43,182 bases of DNA from positions 1 to 43,182 of the forward strand of contig JAKFYE010000022.1 of assembly GCA_021731045.1 (NCBI GenBank), in the 5' to 3' direction. This document shows positions 22,925 to 30,669 of the stretch, in pieces. Under the pieces are notes generated by a model that had not been told where the DNA came from, searched no databases, and was given only the letters and a program-made list of their open reading frames with translations. The position numbers and the translations under genes were made by a program. The DNA comes from Bdellovibrionales bacterium. GTDB taxonomy: Bacteria; Bdellovibrionota; Bdellovibrionia; Bdellovibrionales; JAKFYE01. Each line of letters starts with the position of its first letter. Positions within the stretch are counted from its first letter, which is position 1.

Positions 22925-23884
22925 ATGGATCGCAACTTAGCGCTAGAATTTGTTCGCATTACTGAAGCCGCCGCGATTGCCGCCGCTCGTTTCATGGGTC
23001 GTGGCGACGAAAAAGCCGCCGATCAAGCCGCCGTAGATGCTATGAGAAAAGCCTTTGATTCAGTCCGTATCAACGGGACGGTCGTGATCGGTGAGGGCGA
23101 ACGAGACGAAGCTCCGATGCTCTACATCGGCGAAAAAGTAGGCTCCACCGCATCGGATGCTCCGGCCGTGGATATCGCGTTAGATCCGCTTGAAGGAACC
23201 ACAATCTGTGCAAAGGGCGCTTACGGTTCGATCGCCGTCATTGCCGTTGCCGAGCGCGGAAACTTTTTGCATGCGCCCGACACATATATGGATAAAATTG
23301 CGGTCGGCCCCGATGCTAAAGGCGTCGTCAGTTTAGATAAATCTGCAGAAGAAAACATTTCGGCGGTAGCCAAGGCCCTGAACAAATCAGTTTCAGAAGT
23401 GACGGTCGTGGTTTTAGATCGTCCTCGTCACGAAGATCTTATCGCGCGCATTCGCAAAATGGGCGCACGCGTTTTTTTGATCGGCGATGGTGACGTGTCT
23501 GGAGCGATTGCCACCGGATGGGGCGAATCAGGAATCGATCTTTTGCTCGGAGTCGGAGGCGCACCAGAAGGCGTGATTTCGGCCGCGGCTATGAAGTGTT
23601 TAGGTGGAGATTTTCAGGGTCGTTTGATTTTTAGAAACGATGACGAACGCGCGCGCGCCCGTAAAATGGGTGTGCAAGATCTTGATCGTATCTACAAACT
23701 TGAAGAGCTCGCAAAAGGCGATGTGATGTTTGTTGCCAGTGGCGTGACCGATGGCCCGCTATTAAAAGGCATTAAATTTTTAGGTGGTCATCACGCAAAA
23801 TCCCATTCGATCGTGATGCGTTCAAAAACGGGAACAATTCGTACGATTTCTGCTAATCATGTTCTTAGTAAAAAAATGATGTAG
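22925..23884 (+). CDS. glpX: Class II fructose-1,6-bisphosphatase
   Basis: 319 residues. It dephosphorylates fructose-1,6-bisphosphate to fructose-6-phosphate, the gluconeogenic step. The metal-binding signatures of the GlpX family are present: GEGERDEAPMLYIGE (about 59-73), DIALDPLEGTTICAKG (about 91-106), GVGGAPEGVISAAA and the conserved C-terminal FVASGVTDGPLLKG. AAGAGGT lies 7 bases before the ATG. The family length is about 320. It stands 67 bases after the PilZ-like gene and 14 bases before the zinc-ribbon gene. With no class I enzyme nearby this is probably the cell's only such enzyme in the window. Confidence 0.95.
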   Translation: MDRNLALEFVRITEAAAIAAARFMGRGDEKAADQAAVDAMRKAFDSVRINGTVVIGEGERDEAPMLYIGEKVGSTASDAPAVDIALDPLEGTTICAKGAYGSIAVIAVAERGNFLHAPDTYMDKIAVGPDAKGVVSLDKSAEENISAVAKALNKSVSEVTVVVLDRPRHEDLIARIRKMGARVFLIGDGDVSGAIATGWGESGIDLLLGVGGAPEGVISAAAMKCLGGDFQGRLIFRNDDERARARKMGVQDLDRIYKLEELAKGDVMFVASGVTDGPLLKGIKFLGGHHAKSHSIVMRSKTGTIRTISANHVLSKKMM

Positions 23885-23898
23885 TCGGGCGTAACATA

Positions 23899-24195
23899 AT
23901 GGATATTAAGCTCTCGTGTTTTGAATGCAAAAATCAAATGAGTTTTATCGATCATATTTCGCGTCGTGATGAGTGCTCTAATTGTGGCGCCGACGTTTAC
24001 TGCTGCAAAAATTGCGAATTTTATGACCCAAAAGTTTACAACGAATGCCGTGAGACTTCTGCCGAACCTGTGCGCGAGAAAAATCGCAGTAATTTTTGTG
24101 GTTTTTTTAAACCGCGAACGGGCGATGCCAAAGCACAAGTTTCGGAGCGAGATAAGCTACTAAATGCAGCGGAATCTTTGTTTAAAAAGAAATAA
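23899..24195 (+). CDS. Small zinc-ribbon protein
   Basis: 98 residues. Cys-X2-Cys pairs at 7-10 (CFEC) and 28-31 (CSNC), then CCKNC and further single cysteines in YNECRE and NFCGFF, make a likely two-site zinc-binding protein. The N-terminal half resembles the small zinc-ribbon proteins common in deltaproteobacteria; the C-terminal 40 residues are basic and helical (SERDKLLNAAESLF). Function is unknown; a nucleic-acid or partner-binding role is likely. It lies 14 bases after glpX and is probably in the same transcript. Confidence 0.7.
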   Translation: MDIKLSCFECKNQMSFIDHISRRDECSNCGADVYCCKNCEFYDPKVYNECRETSAEPVREKNRSNFCGFFKPRTGDAKAQVSERDKLLNAAESLFKKK

Positions 24196-24262
24196 TCTGT
24201 CTACTTCAGACTTTACTTCATATAAGTACGTGCTTAACATAAAATAAATTAAGGAGACCTAC

Positions 24263-24694
24263 ATGGCGGCCGCTTCTACATCTGAAGTCTTCAATTGCAC
24301 CGTTGATCAGTTTTACAGCATCATTTCAGATTACTCCAAATACTCTGATTTTCTTTCTGAAGTAAAATCTTGCTCCGTCGTTGAAGATCTTGGGGCTAAA
24401 AAACGTGTTGAGTACAATATCAGCTTAATTAAGACATTTACATACAGTCTTTGGATGACCGAAAAACCTCCGACCTCGATTACCTGGGAATTTGCAGGAG
24501 GAGATCTTTTTAAAACTTCGGTTGGTTCATGGACTTTAACAGATGAAGCCGGCAAGACTCGCGCCGAATATTCTGTCGAAGCGAGCTTTAAAACATTCGT
24601 GCCTGGACCGGTTGCCAAAACTTTAATTCAAACGACTTTGCCTAATATGATGAGCGCGTATCACAAGCGCGTGAACGAACTTTACGGAAGCTAA
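24263..24694 (+). CDS. COQ10/RatA-like START-domain protein
   Basis: 143 residues that form one SRPBCC fold. The start ASTSEVFNCTVDQFYSII and the FLSEVKSCSVVED and MSAYHKRVNELYG segments are typical of the group that includes COQ10 and ribosome association toxin RatA, which bind hydrophobic ligands or the 50S subunit. AAGGAGAC lies 5 bases before the ATG. The phasin-like gene starts 11 bases later, so they are co-transcribed. The fold is clear; the choice between quinone binding and other roles is not possible from the sequence. Confidence 0.8.
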   Translation: MAAASTSEVFNCTVDQFYSIISDYSKYSDFLSEVKSCSVVEDLGAKKRVEYNISLIKTFTYSLWMTEKPPTSITWEFAGGDLFKTSVGSWTLTDEAGKTRAEYSVEASFKTFVPGPVAKTLIQTTLPNMMSAYHKRVNELYGS

Positions 24695-24705
24695 GAGGTC
24701 CAACA

Positions 24706-25125
24706 GTGAGCGATTCTGATAAAAAAGATACGGATGAAACTCAAAATGACTGGGATGTAAACGAGTCATCTTCAGAAACAAAAAAAGGTGTTGGTGACAC
24801 ACTAAAAAAACTTTTTACCGTTGGTATGGGCGCTGCCTTTATGACCGAAGAAAGTATCAGAACATACCTAGCCGAGCTTAAGCTCCCCAAAGAAGCCCTC
24901 AATTTTTTACTACAGGGGGCCAAAAAATCTAAAGAAGAATTGATGAATCGCGTGGGTAACGAAGTCGTGAGCATCATTCGCAAAATTGATTTTGTTGAAG
25001 AGGCTTCTCGTTTTGTAGAGGGACACAAATTTCGAATTTCAGCCGAAGTTGAAGTCATCAAAAAACCAAATGGCGAAGGTAAAGACACGTCTTTCGATAT
25101 TTCTGTTAAGCAAAATAAGGTTTAA
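24706..25125 (+). CDS. Phasin-like (PHA granule-associated type) protein
   Basis: 139 residues from GTG 24706, with AGAGG 7 bases upstream. An acidic, Asp/Ser-rich leader (residues 1-25) is followed by LKKLFTVGMGAAFMTEESIRTYLAEL and an amphipathic helix (about 55-100) as in small granule-associated phasins, ending in a charged tail. Phasins coat polyhydroxyalkanoate granules; a regulatory or adaptor use is equally possible. It is the second gene of an operon with the START-domain protein. Identification is from sequence character, not from a motif. Confidence 0.55.
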   Translation: MSDSDKKDTDETQNDWDVNESSSETKKGVGDTLKKLFTVGMGAAFMTEESIRTYLAELKLPKEALNFLLQGAKKSKEELMNRVGNEVVSIIRKIDFVEEASRFVEGHKFRISAEVEVIKKPNGEGKDTSFDISVKQNKV

Positions 25126-25188
25126 TCACGCCTTAGGTCGAGGTACAAATTTATCTCAATTTGAGAAGCCTTTCGCCGATAAGTGATC

Positions 25189-25425
25189 ATGGCGAGTATT
25201 TTAATTCTTATTTTTTCCATTACGCTTTTTTCTGGAGTTGCACATTGGCTCGGAAAGGAATTACTTACAAAACGTCATCTCTTTGGATATGGTTCAGGAT
25301 ACAGCCGCTCGGCTTTGCGCTTGGAGCGCAATTACAAAATTTTTTCGTTAATGATTTTGTTAGCGATGCTTTTGTGGGCGGTTATCAGCGGATTGATCAG
25401 CCTTCTTGGTAGTGACCCTTTTTAA
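25189..25425 (+). CDS. Small two-helix membrane protein
   Basis: 78 residues from ATG 25189 (GTG 25183 is in frame). Two hydrophobic helices (about residues 3-20 and 50-72) flank a basic loop (KELLTKRHLFGYGSGYSRSALRLERN), which suggests a hairpin with the loop in the cytoplasm. There is no strong ribosome binding site. Its stop codon overlaps the stop of the convergent HD-GYP gene (25422-25425, TTAA). The family is not recognised. Confidence 0.6.
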   Translation: MASILILIFSITLFSGVAHWLGKELLTKRHLFGYGSGYSRSALRLERNYKIFSLMILLAMLLWAVISGLISLLGSDPF

Positions 25426-26360
25426 CTGGCTTTCATTTTAAACAAAACAGAATACATTGCTTTTAAAAGTTCCGGATCAAATCGACCTGCCAATTTATCT
25501 TTCATTAATGTGAGCGCATTTGATGGACTCATGGGCTCGTTGTAAGATCGCTTTGTTGTTAGGGCATCATAAGTATCACACAAGGCCACGATTCGTGCCA
25601 TTGGGTGGATATCGGGCCCCTTCAACTCTTGGGGGTAACCGTTGCCCATATGATTTTCGTGGTGTTCAAATACGCACGCACGGATTGCATCGGATACGTC
25701 CTGATTATCGTGGAGAATTCTTAAGCCGTACGCTGGGTGGCGTTTCATTTGCGCCCATTCGACATCGTCGAGCGGTCCTTTTTTACAGATGATATCGGCG
25801 CTCACGTGACGTTTGCCAATATCGTGAAACAAAGAGCCGCGGCCTAAATCTGCCAAATCTTGAACGGACGAAAAACCCACAACGCTGCCAAGTCCTAAGC
25901 AGTAAATGCTCACATCAAGAGAATGATTGTAGGTGTAAAAATCATGACTCGATAAACCAATGAGATGCGCCATTGAATCAGGTTCTTGATCCATAAACTC
26001 AATAAACTGATGGATCATTTGTTTACTATCATTAAGAGCCACGTTCACATCAGGTTGTTCAAAAAGTTCTTCAACTAAACTGTAAGAACTTTCGCGCAAA
26101 ATAATGGCGCGTTGAACGGCGGGCAAATTCGAATCATTCACTTGGGTGTGGACGTAATCTTTGTATAGCTGTCGCTCCGACTCCTTTACAAAAAAAACAT
26201 CGTTCGCACGATTTTCAAAATTTTTTATTTTATCTTCTTTTAAACGGTCACCGGCGCGCATGTACAAAACGTAATGTTTGTTAATCAAAACAAAAAGATC
26301 AAATGACGTTGGGCGGTCAGGAATAAGAGAATTTACGCGTATTTGAAAATACTTGTCCAC
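25422..26360 (-). CDS. HD-GYP domain phosphodiesterase
   Basis: 312 residues. The HD-GYP domain (about 145-300) has the metal-binding signature LFHDIGKRHVS and HHENHMGNGYPQELKG with the GYP motif intact, so cyclic di-GMP hydrolysis is likely. The N-terminal 130 residues (YFQIRVNSLIPDRPTSFDLF then YVLYMRAG) are the sensory region common to deltaproteobacterial members. I start at GTG 26360 because GATGAGG is 5-7 bases before it; a longer frame to 26468 would overlap recG and has no site. It is divergent from recG. Confidence 0.9.
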   Translation of the reverse strand: MDKYFQIRVNSLIPDRPTSFDLFVLINKHYVLYMRAGDRLKEDKIKNFENRANDVFFVKESERQLYKDYVHTQVNDSNLPAVQRAIILRESSYSLVEELFEQPDVNVALNDSKQMIHQFIEFMDQEPDSMAHLIGLSSHDFYTYNHSLDVSIYCLGLGSVVGFSSVQDLADLGRGSLFHDIGKRHVSADIICKKGPLDDVEWAQMKRHPAYGLRILHDNQDVSDAIRACVFEHHENHMGNGYPQELKGPDIHPMARIVALCDTYDALTTKRSYNEPMSPSNALTLMKDKLAGRFDPELLKAMYSVLFKMKAS

Positions 26361-26430
26361 GAGTACCTCATCTCTATTTTGCTTGCTTTGAGCGTTGACT
26401 GTCCAGTCAATAACTGGCACGAATTTCAGA

Positions 26431-28593
26431 ATGACCGCTACGCTTCCAGGTTCTAGATTAAAGCCCAATTCCCATCGCTCAAAAAATGCGACGGAGTCCT
26501 TTACTCATATAACCGAATTTAAAACTCCTATCCAATTTTTAAAAGGGGTGGGGCCACATTTCGCCGAAGTTTTGAGATCACGCGGAATAGAAACTGTCGG
26601 AGATTTGTTGGAGTGGTATCCGCGTGCATATGAAGACCGCCGCGTGGCGCGTTCGATTTCAGACCTTAGACCAGGAGAAATTGTCAGCATTTCATTAAAC
26701 GTTGTGCGAGTTTCAAGCGTGCAATTAGGAAAGTCTAAACGCCGCATGTACGATGTGGTTTTAAAAGATCACACCGGAACAATAAATGCGAAATATTTTC
26801 GGGTACCGTATCGCGGTTATTTTGAACGCTTCCAGCCGGGAATGCGCGTGCGCGTTGTTGGAAAGGTCACCCTTTATCGCAATCGAGTTGAATTTCACCA
26901 TCCGGATCTCCGCGATGATGATGCTTTAGAGGTGGCCACGGATTGTTTGATTCCTATTTACACCGAAACTGAAGGCATCACGCTTCAAAAAATTCGCGGT
27001 ATTATTTTATCTGCGCTTGAAAAGGTAAAAGGAAACGTTCCCGAAAGACTTCCCCAAAGTCTTTTAAAAAAATATGAACTTTCTGGTTTATACGAGTCGC
27101 TTAAAGCATTGCATGATCCCCCTAAAGACGCCGACGCGGAATTTACGAGAGGCCGTTCTGTTTTTCATAAGCGTATTATTTTTGAAGAATTATTTTGGCT
27201 AGAACTTTTACTCGCAAATAAACGGGCGTTGGTTAAAGTTGAATCCGCCCATGAATTGCGCGGTGGAGTAGAAAAAGTCCAAGACATTATCAAATCGTTT
27301 ACTTACGAATTAACGAACGCACAAAAACGAGTGATTGGCGAAATTTTGACCGACCTTCATCAGCCTCATCCGATGCATCGACTGATTCAAGGGGATGTCG
27401 GGAGCGGAAAAACAGTCGTGGCCTTATTAGCGTGCGCCTACGCCATACGAAATGGTTTTCAATCCGCCATCATGGTGCCAACCGAAATTTTATCGGAGCA
27501 GCATTTTAAAAACGCGAAAAGCCTTCTTGAACCTTTTGGAATTCGCATCGGACTTTTAACCGGCAGCCTCACCGCTAAAGAAAAAAAAGACGTTGTGTCG
27601 AAATTGAAAAATGGCGAAATTGATTTAGTCGTTGGGACGCACGCGTTGATTCAAGAAGGTGTTGAATTTCAAAAACTAGGATTTGTGGTGGTCGACGAAC
27701 AACATCGCTTTGGTGTTCACCAACGTCAAGATCTCAAACAAAAAGGAGTTTTGCCGCATTTTCTTTTAATGACGGCAACGCCAATTCCGCGAACGCTCGC
27801 GATGACCGTTTACGGCGATCTTGATGTTTCCATTATTGATGAGATGCCGCCGGGGCGTACACCGGTGGTCACTCGCGTAGTGTATCCAAATAAAGAAATT
27901 TTGGTTTACCAATTTATTCGCGAACAAATCGAAAAGGGTCGTCAAGCTTACGTCGTGTATCCTTTGGTAGAAGAAAGCGAAAAAATTGATTTAAAAAATG
28001 CCGTTGATGAATTTGAAAAACTTAAAAATATCTTTCCTAAATTTAAATTGGGGCTGTTGCACGGGCGTATGAAGCCTGATGAAAAAGAACACGTCATGAA
28101 CGAGTTTCGCGCCAATAAAACGCAGCTCCTCGTTTCGACCACCGTTATTGAAGTCGGTGTCGACGTGCCCAACGCGACCATCATTTTAATCGAGCATGCT
28201 GAGCGTTTTGGTTTATCGCAGCTTCATCAACTACGAGGGCGGGTAGGGCGAGGAGATTTTAAGAGTTACTGCATTTTAAAACATGGCCACGCGGTGTCGG
28301 ATGAATCGCGTGCCCGCTCTGAAATTATGGCTGAAACCTCGGATGGATTTAAAATTGCCGAGGCCGATTTAGAGATGCGCGGGCCGGGTCAATTTTTAGG
28401 GGCTCGCCAGTCGGGGCTGACGGGTTTTAAAATGGCCAATTTAGTTAGGGATATTGATATTTTACACCAAGCCCGCGAGGCGGCGTTTGCGATCGTCAAA
28501 GAAGACCCTCAATTTAAGCTTCCTGAGCATAAAATCCTTCACGAAATGCTGACCAAAAAATCAGGCCCGATCTCTCTAGGAACCGTCGGATAA
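26431..28593 (+). CDS. recG: ATP-dependent DNA helicase RecG
   Basis: 720 residues. It remodels stalled replication forks and branched DNA. The N-terminal wedge/OB domain covers about 50-180 (LKGVGPHFAEVLRSRGIETV is the usual opening). The helicase core starts with Walker A GDVGSGKTV (321-329), then DEQHRFGVHQ (motif II variant DEQH), TATPIPRTLAM (motif III), and motifs IV-VI ending in QLRGRVGRG. The C-terminal part ends normally. I use ATG 26431, which lacks a good ribosome binding site; TTG 26395 is in frame, and the conserved region starts after residue 25, so the true start is uncertain. It is an ordinary housekeeping gene with no operon partner. Confidence 0.96.
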   Translation: MTATLPGSRLKPNSHRSKNATESFTHITEFKTPIQFLKGVGPHFAEVLRSRGIETVGDLLEWYPRAYEDRRVARSISDLRPGEIVSISLNVVRVSSVQLGKSKRRMYDVVLKDHTGTINAKYFRVPYRGYFERFQPGMRVRVVGKVTLYRNRVEFHHPDLRDDDALEVATDCLIPIYTETEGITLQKIRGIILSALEKVKGNVPERLPQSLLKKYELSGLYESLKALHDPPKDADAEFTRGRSVFHKRIIFEELFWLELLLANKRALVKVESAHELRGGVEKVQDIIKSFTYELTNAQKRVIGEILTDLHQPHPMHRLIQGDVGSGKTVVALLACAYAIRNGFQSAIMVPTEILSEQHFKNAKSLLEPFGIRIGLLTGSLTAKEKKDVVSKLKNGEIDLVVGTHALIQEGVEFQKLGFVVVDEQHRFGVHQRQDLKQKGVLPHFLLMTATPIPRTLAMTVYGDLDVSIIDEMPPGRTPVVTRVVYPNKEILVYQFIREQIEKGRQAYVVYPLVEESEKIDLKNAVDEFEKLKNIFPKFKLGLLHGRMKPDEKEHVMNEFRANKTQLLVSTTVIEVGVDVPNATIILIEHAERFGLSQLHQLRGRVGRGDFKSYCILKHGHAVSDESRARSEIMAETSDGFKIAEADLEMRGPGQFLGARQSGLTGFKMANLVRDIDILHQAREAAFAIVKEDPQFKLPEHKILHEMLTKKSGPISLGTVG

Positions 28594-28713
28594 AGCCGTA
28601 TTTTGTCATCTGTCGAGATATTAAATAGCCTCTTTTAGCTCAGCTATAACCAATAGGTTACGAGTCTGGAAAGTCCTTTGCACTATCCTCAACAGATACA
28701 AAAAGGTGGTCCA

Positions 28714-30435
28714 TTGAGCTTTCGTAGTACGTCGTTCATATTTATCATAAGTCTTTTAATTGGGAGCTCGGCTTATTGCCAATCTATGAGCGCCGGCCCA
28801 TCGGTCACCAGAAAAAATCTCAATATTCTCGGAAGAGGCAACTTCTTTGTTAATTTGCATCGCGGTTTAAACTTAAATCAAGAGCCTGAAATTGCGGTTG
28901 AACTTGAAGAAAATCGAAAAGGCAGAGATACGAAAACGATTGTTTTATACGGACGCGATATCACAGGTGATGATTGTCCCGATATTTGGTTTTATCTCAA
29001 GACAAGTTGGCAGCCGATTTATGGTCGCGATCTTAACGGCGATAAAATTGTCGATTTTTCTATTAAATGGAAAACTTCTGAATTGGTGATGATCGAGCGA
29101 CCTTCAAAACGCCTCGACGGATGGGATGTTATTCCTGATATTTTAATGTTTGATTTACATGTACACAAACGTCCTTTCTCGCAACTCGTACTCAATGGCA
29201 TCTTCTCTACAGTTTTTTTTACTAAGGTCGCACATGACTCATTTATGTCTAAGCTGATGTTTGAACAAATGAACGTGATGGATCTTGAAGCGCGTGCTGA
29301 AAGACTGCGTAAGGCGGGTGCAGATTCGCGAGTGTTGTCGGTTTACTATGAAACTATCTTACGTCACTGGGACGAAATATTGGCTAACATTTCAAGTGAG
29401 GCTTACAAAGAGTCGCTTTTAGGAATTTTAGATCTCGGTGTATTAAAATATGGCGGCTCTGTATTTAAATGGGTCGGGAGCAAAACCGGCCAAGTGGCTC
29501 CTACGGCACATGCCATTTCTCGATACGTCTCAGAATCGTTTTCTCCAACCGTTGCCAAATCTGTTTCTTGGCTTTCGAAAAAAGACATGAGTCGATCCAT
29601 TATGGGCTTATACAATTCTTTTCGACGAGGAATTGTACGTAAAGCCACAACCCGAATTGCCGCTTTAAATGTAAAGTTTAAAAACATACTCTCGCCGGTG
29701 ATGAAACCAACCGGCGCTATAGCGGCTAAAGCCGTCGCGTGGTCAGCGGCTCAAGAAACACACATTGCAATTCGCTCAATCAGCGCACGCAATATGCTCG
29801 AGAAATTCGCTTGGAAAAGTGCGAGTGCTCTATTTAAAACAAGTAAAGCCGTCGGCGCAAATCTTCCGTATGTGTTGCCGACCGCCGGTATTCAAGTCGC
29901 AGCTGAACTTTTAGCTCGACAAAAAGAAATTTTTTATGCGCCACCAGCCGTTGTCGAAGAGCAATATATGCAGATGGGGCAAAACGTCAGCTACATGACA
30001 TTGGATAGTATGACGCAAGCAACTGTGATTAGTATGATGTCTGATGAAGTTAAACGCACAACTATTTGCGGAGTCTTTTCTTTTGTAAACTCTCTCGGAT
30101 TTAATTTAGCAATGCAGGGTGAACCTAATCCGTACCGCCAAAGCCTCGATACTCATTGGGAAATTGGCGGAGCACTGCAAACTCAAATGGATATTCAAAG
30201 CATTCGCTATTTTGATGAAATGGCTTTCAGATCTGGAAATCCTAAGTTAAAACTTGTGGGATATGCGTTTGCTTTTGTAAGTCAAATGGCCGGATATGCA
30301 GGATACTCGGTTGCAAGTAAAAAAGTAGAAGCCCTTAGTGAGGAACCGCGCCTTGCAATTATTCCGCTTCTCTCTGCTGATCCGCAGGCTTTAGAAAAAA
30401 ATAATATTATGGGCATGTACAGTTATTCAAAGTAA
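28714..30435 (+). CDS. Large secreted protein of unknown function with two Ca2+-loop motifs
   Basis: 573 residues. I start at TTG 28714 because AAGGTGG lies 4 bases upstream; this gives a signal peptide (FRSTSFIFIISLLIGSSAYC). Residues about 85-125 hold two D-X-N/T-G-D-X-X-X-D loops: RDITGDDCPDIW and RDLNGDKIVDFS, of the kind that bind calcium in secreted proteins. Residues about 160-500 are mostly helical with few hydrophobic segments and a repeated VKFKNILSP/KAVAWSA/KSASALFK pattern of small residues. No catalytic motif is recognised. It is followed by the subtilase at 30670, also secreted, but the gap is 234 bases. Confidence 0.7.
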   Translation: MSFRSTSFIFIISLLIGSSAYCQSMSAGPSVTRKNLNILGRGNFFVNLHRGLNLNQEPEIAVELEENRKGRDTKTIVLYGRDITGDDCPDIWFYLKTSWQPIYGRDLNGDKIVDFSIKWKTSELVMIERPSKRLDGWDVIPDILMFDLHVHKRPFSQLVLNGIFSTVFFTKVAHDSFMSKLMFEQMNVMDLEARAERLRKAGADSRVLSVYYETILRHWDEILANISSEAYKESLLGILDLGVLKYGGSVFKWVGSKTGQVAPTAHAISRYVSESFSPTVAKSVSWLSKKDMSRSIMGLYNSFRRGIVRKATTRIAALNVKFKNILSPVMKPTGAIAAKAVAWSAAQETHIAIRSISARNMLEKFAWKSASALFKTSKAVGANLPYVLPTAGIQVAAELLARQKEIFYAPPAVVEEQYMQMGQNVSYMTLDSMTQATVISMMSDEVKRTTICGVFSFVNSLGFNLAMQGEPNPYRQSLDTHWEIGGALQTQMDIQSIRYFDEMAFRSGNPKLKLVGYAFAFVSQMAGYAGYSVASKKVEALSEEPRLAIIPLLSADPQALEKNNIMGMYSYSK

Positions 30436-30669
30436 TGCCGCGTCCTAATTTGTGCGAACGCGCTACATCCAAAACAAAAAATCGCCTCTCGATATAAGAT
30501 AAACAAATCCTCATTTTTAAATGATCAACGCGTCGTACAAATACAGTAATTTTCTCATATTTTTATTTATGCCGCAAAAATTTTATGTTTGTGTCATGCC
30601 ATGTTTAAAAGGCCGAAGAATTTAAATTTATCCAAACGCACGATAATTTCGTCGTTAGGGGGGAGAATT

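Noticed and set aside
25161..25412. An 83-codon frame overlapping the small membrane protein
   Set aside because: The frame at 25189 encodes two good membrane helices, while the other has no protein-like pattern and no ribosome binding site.
25422..25425. Shared TTAA stop of two convergent genes as a regulatory overlap
   Set aside because: A 4-base palindromic overlap of stops is common in compact genomes.
28627..28672. TTTTAGCTCAGCTATAACC as tRNA D-arm
   Set aside because: The remaining cloverleaf is missing; the region is the 5' gap of the secreted protein at 28714.
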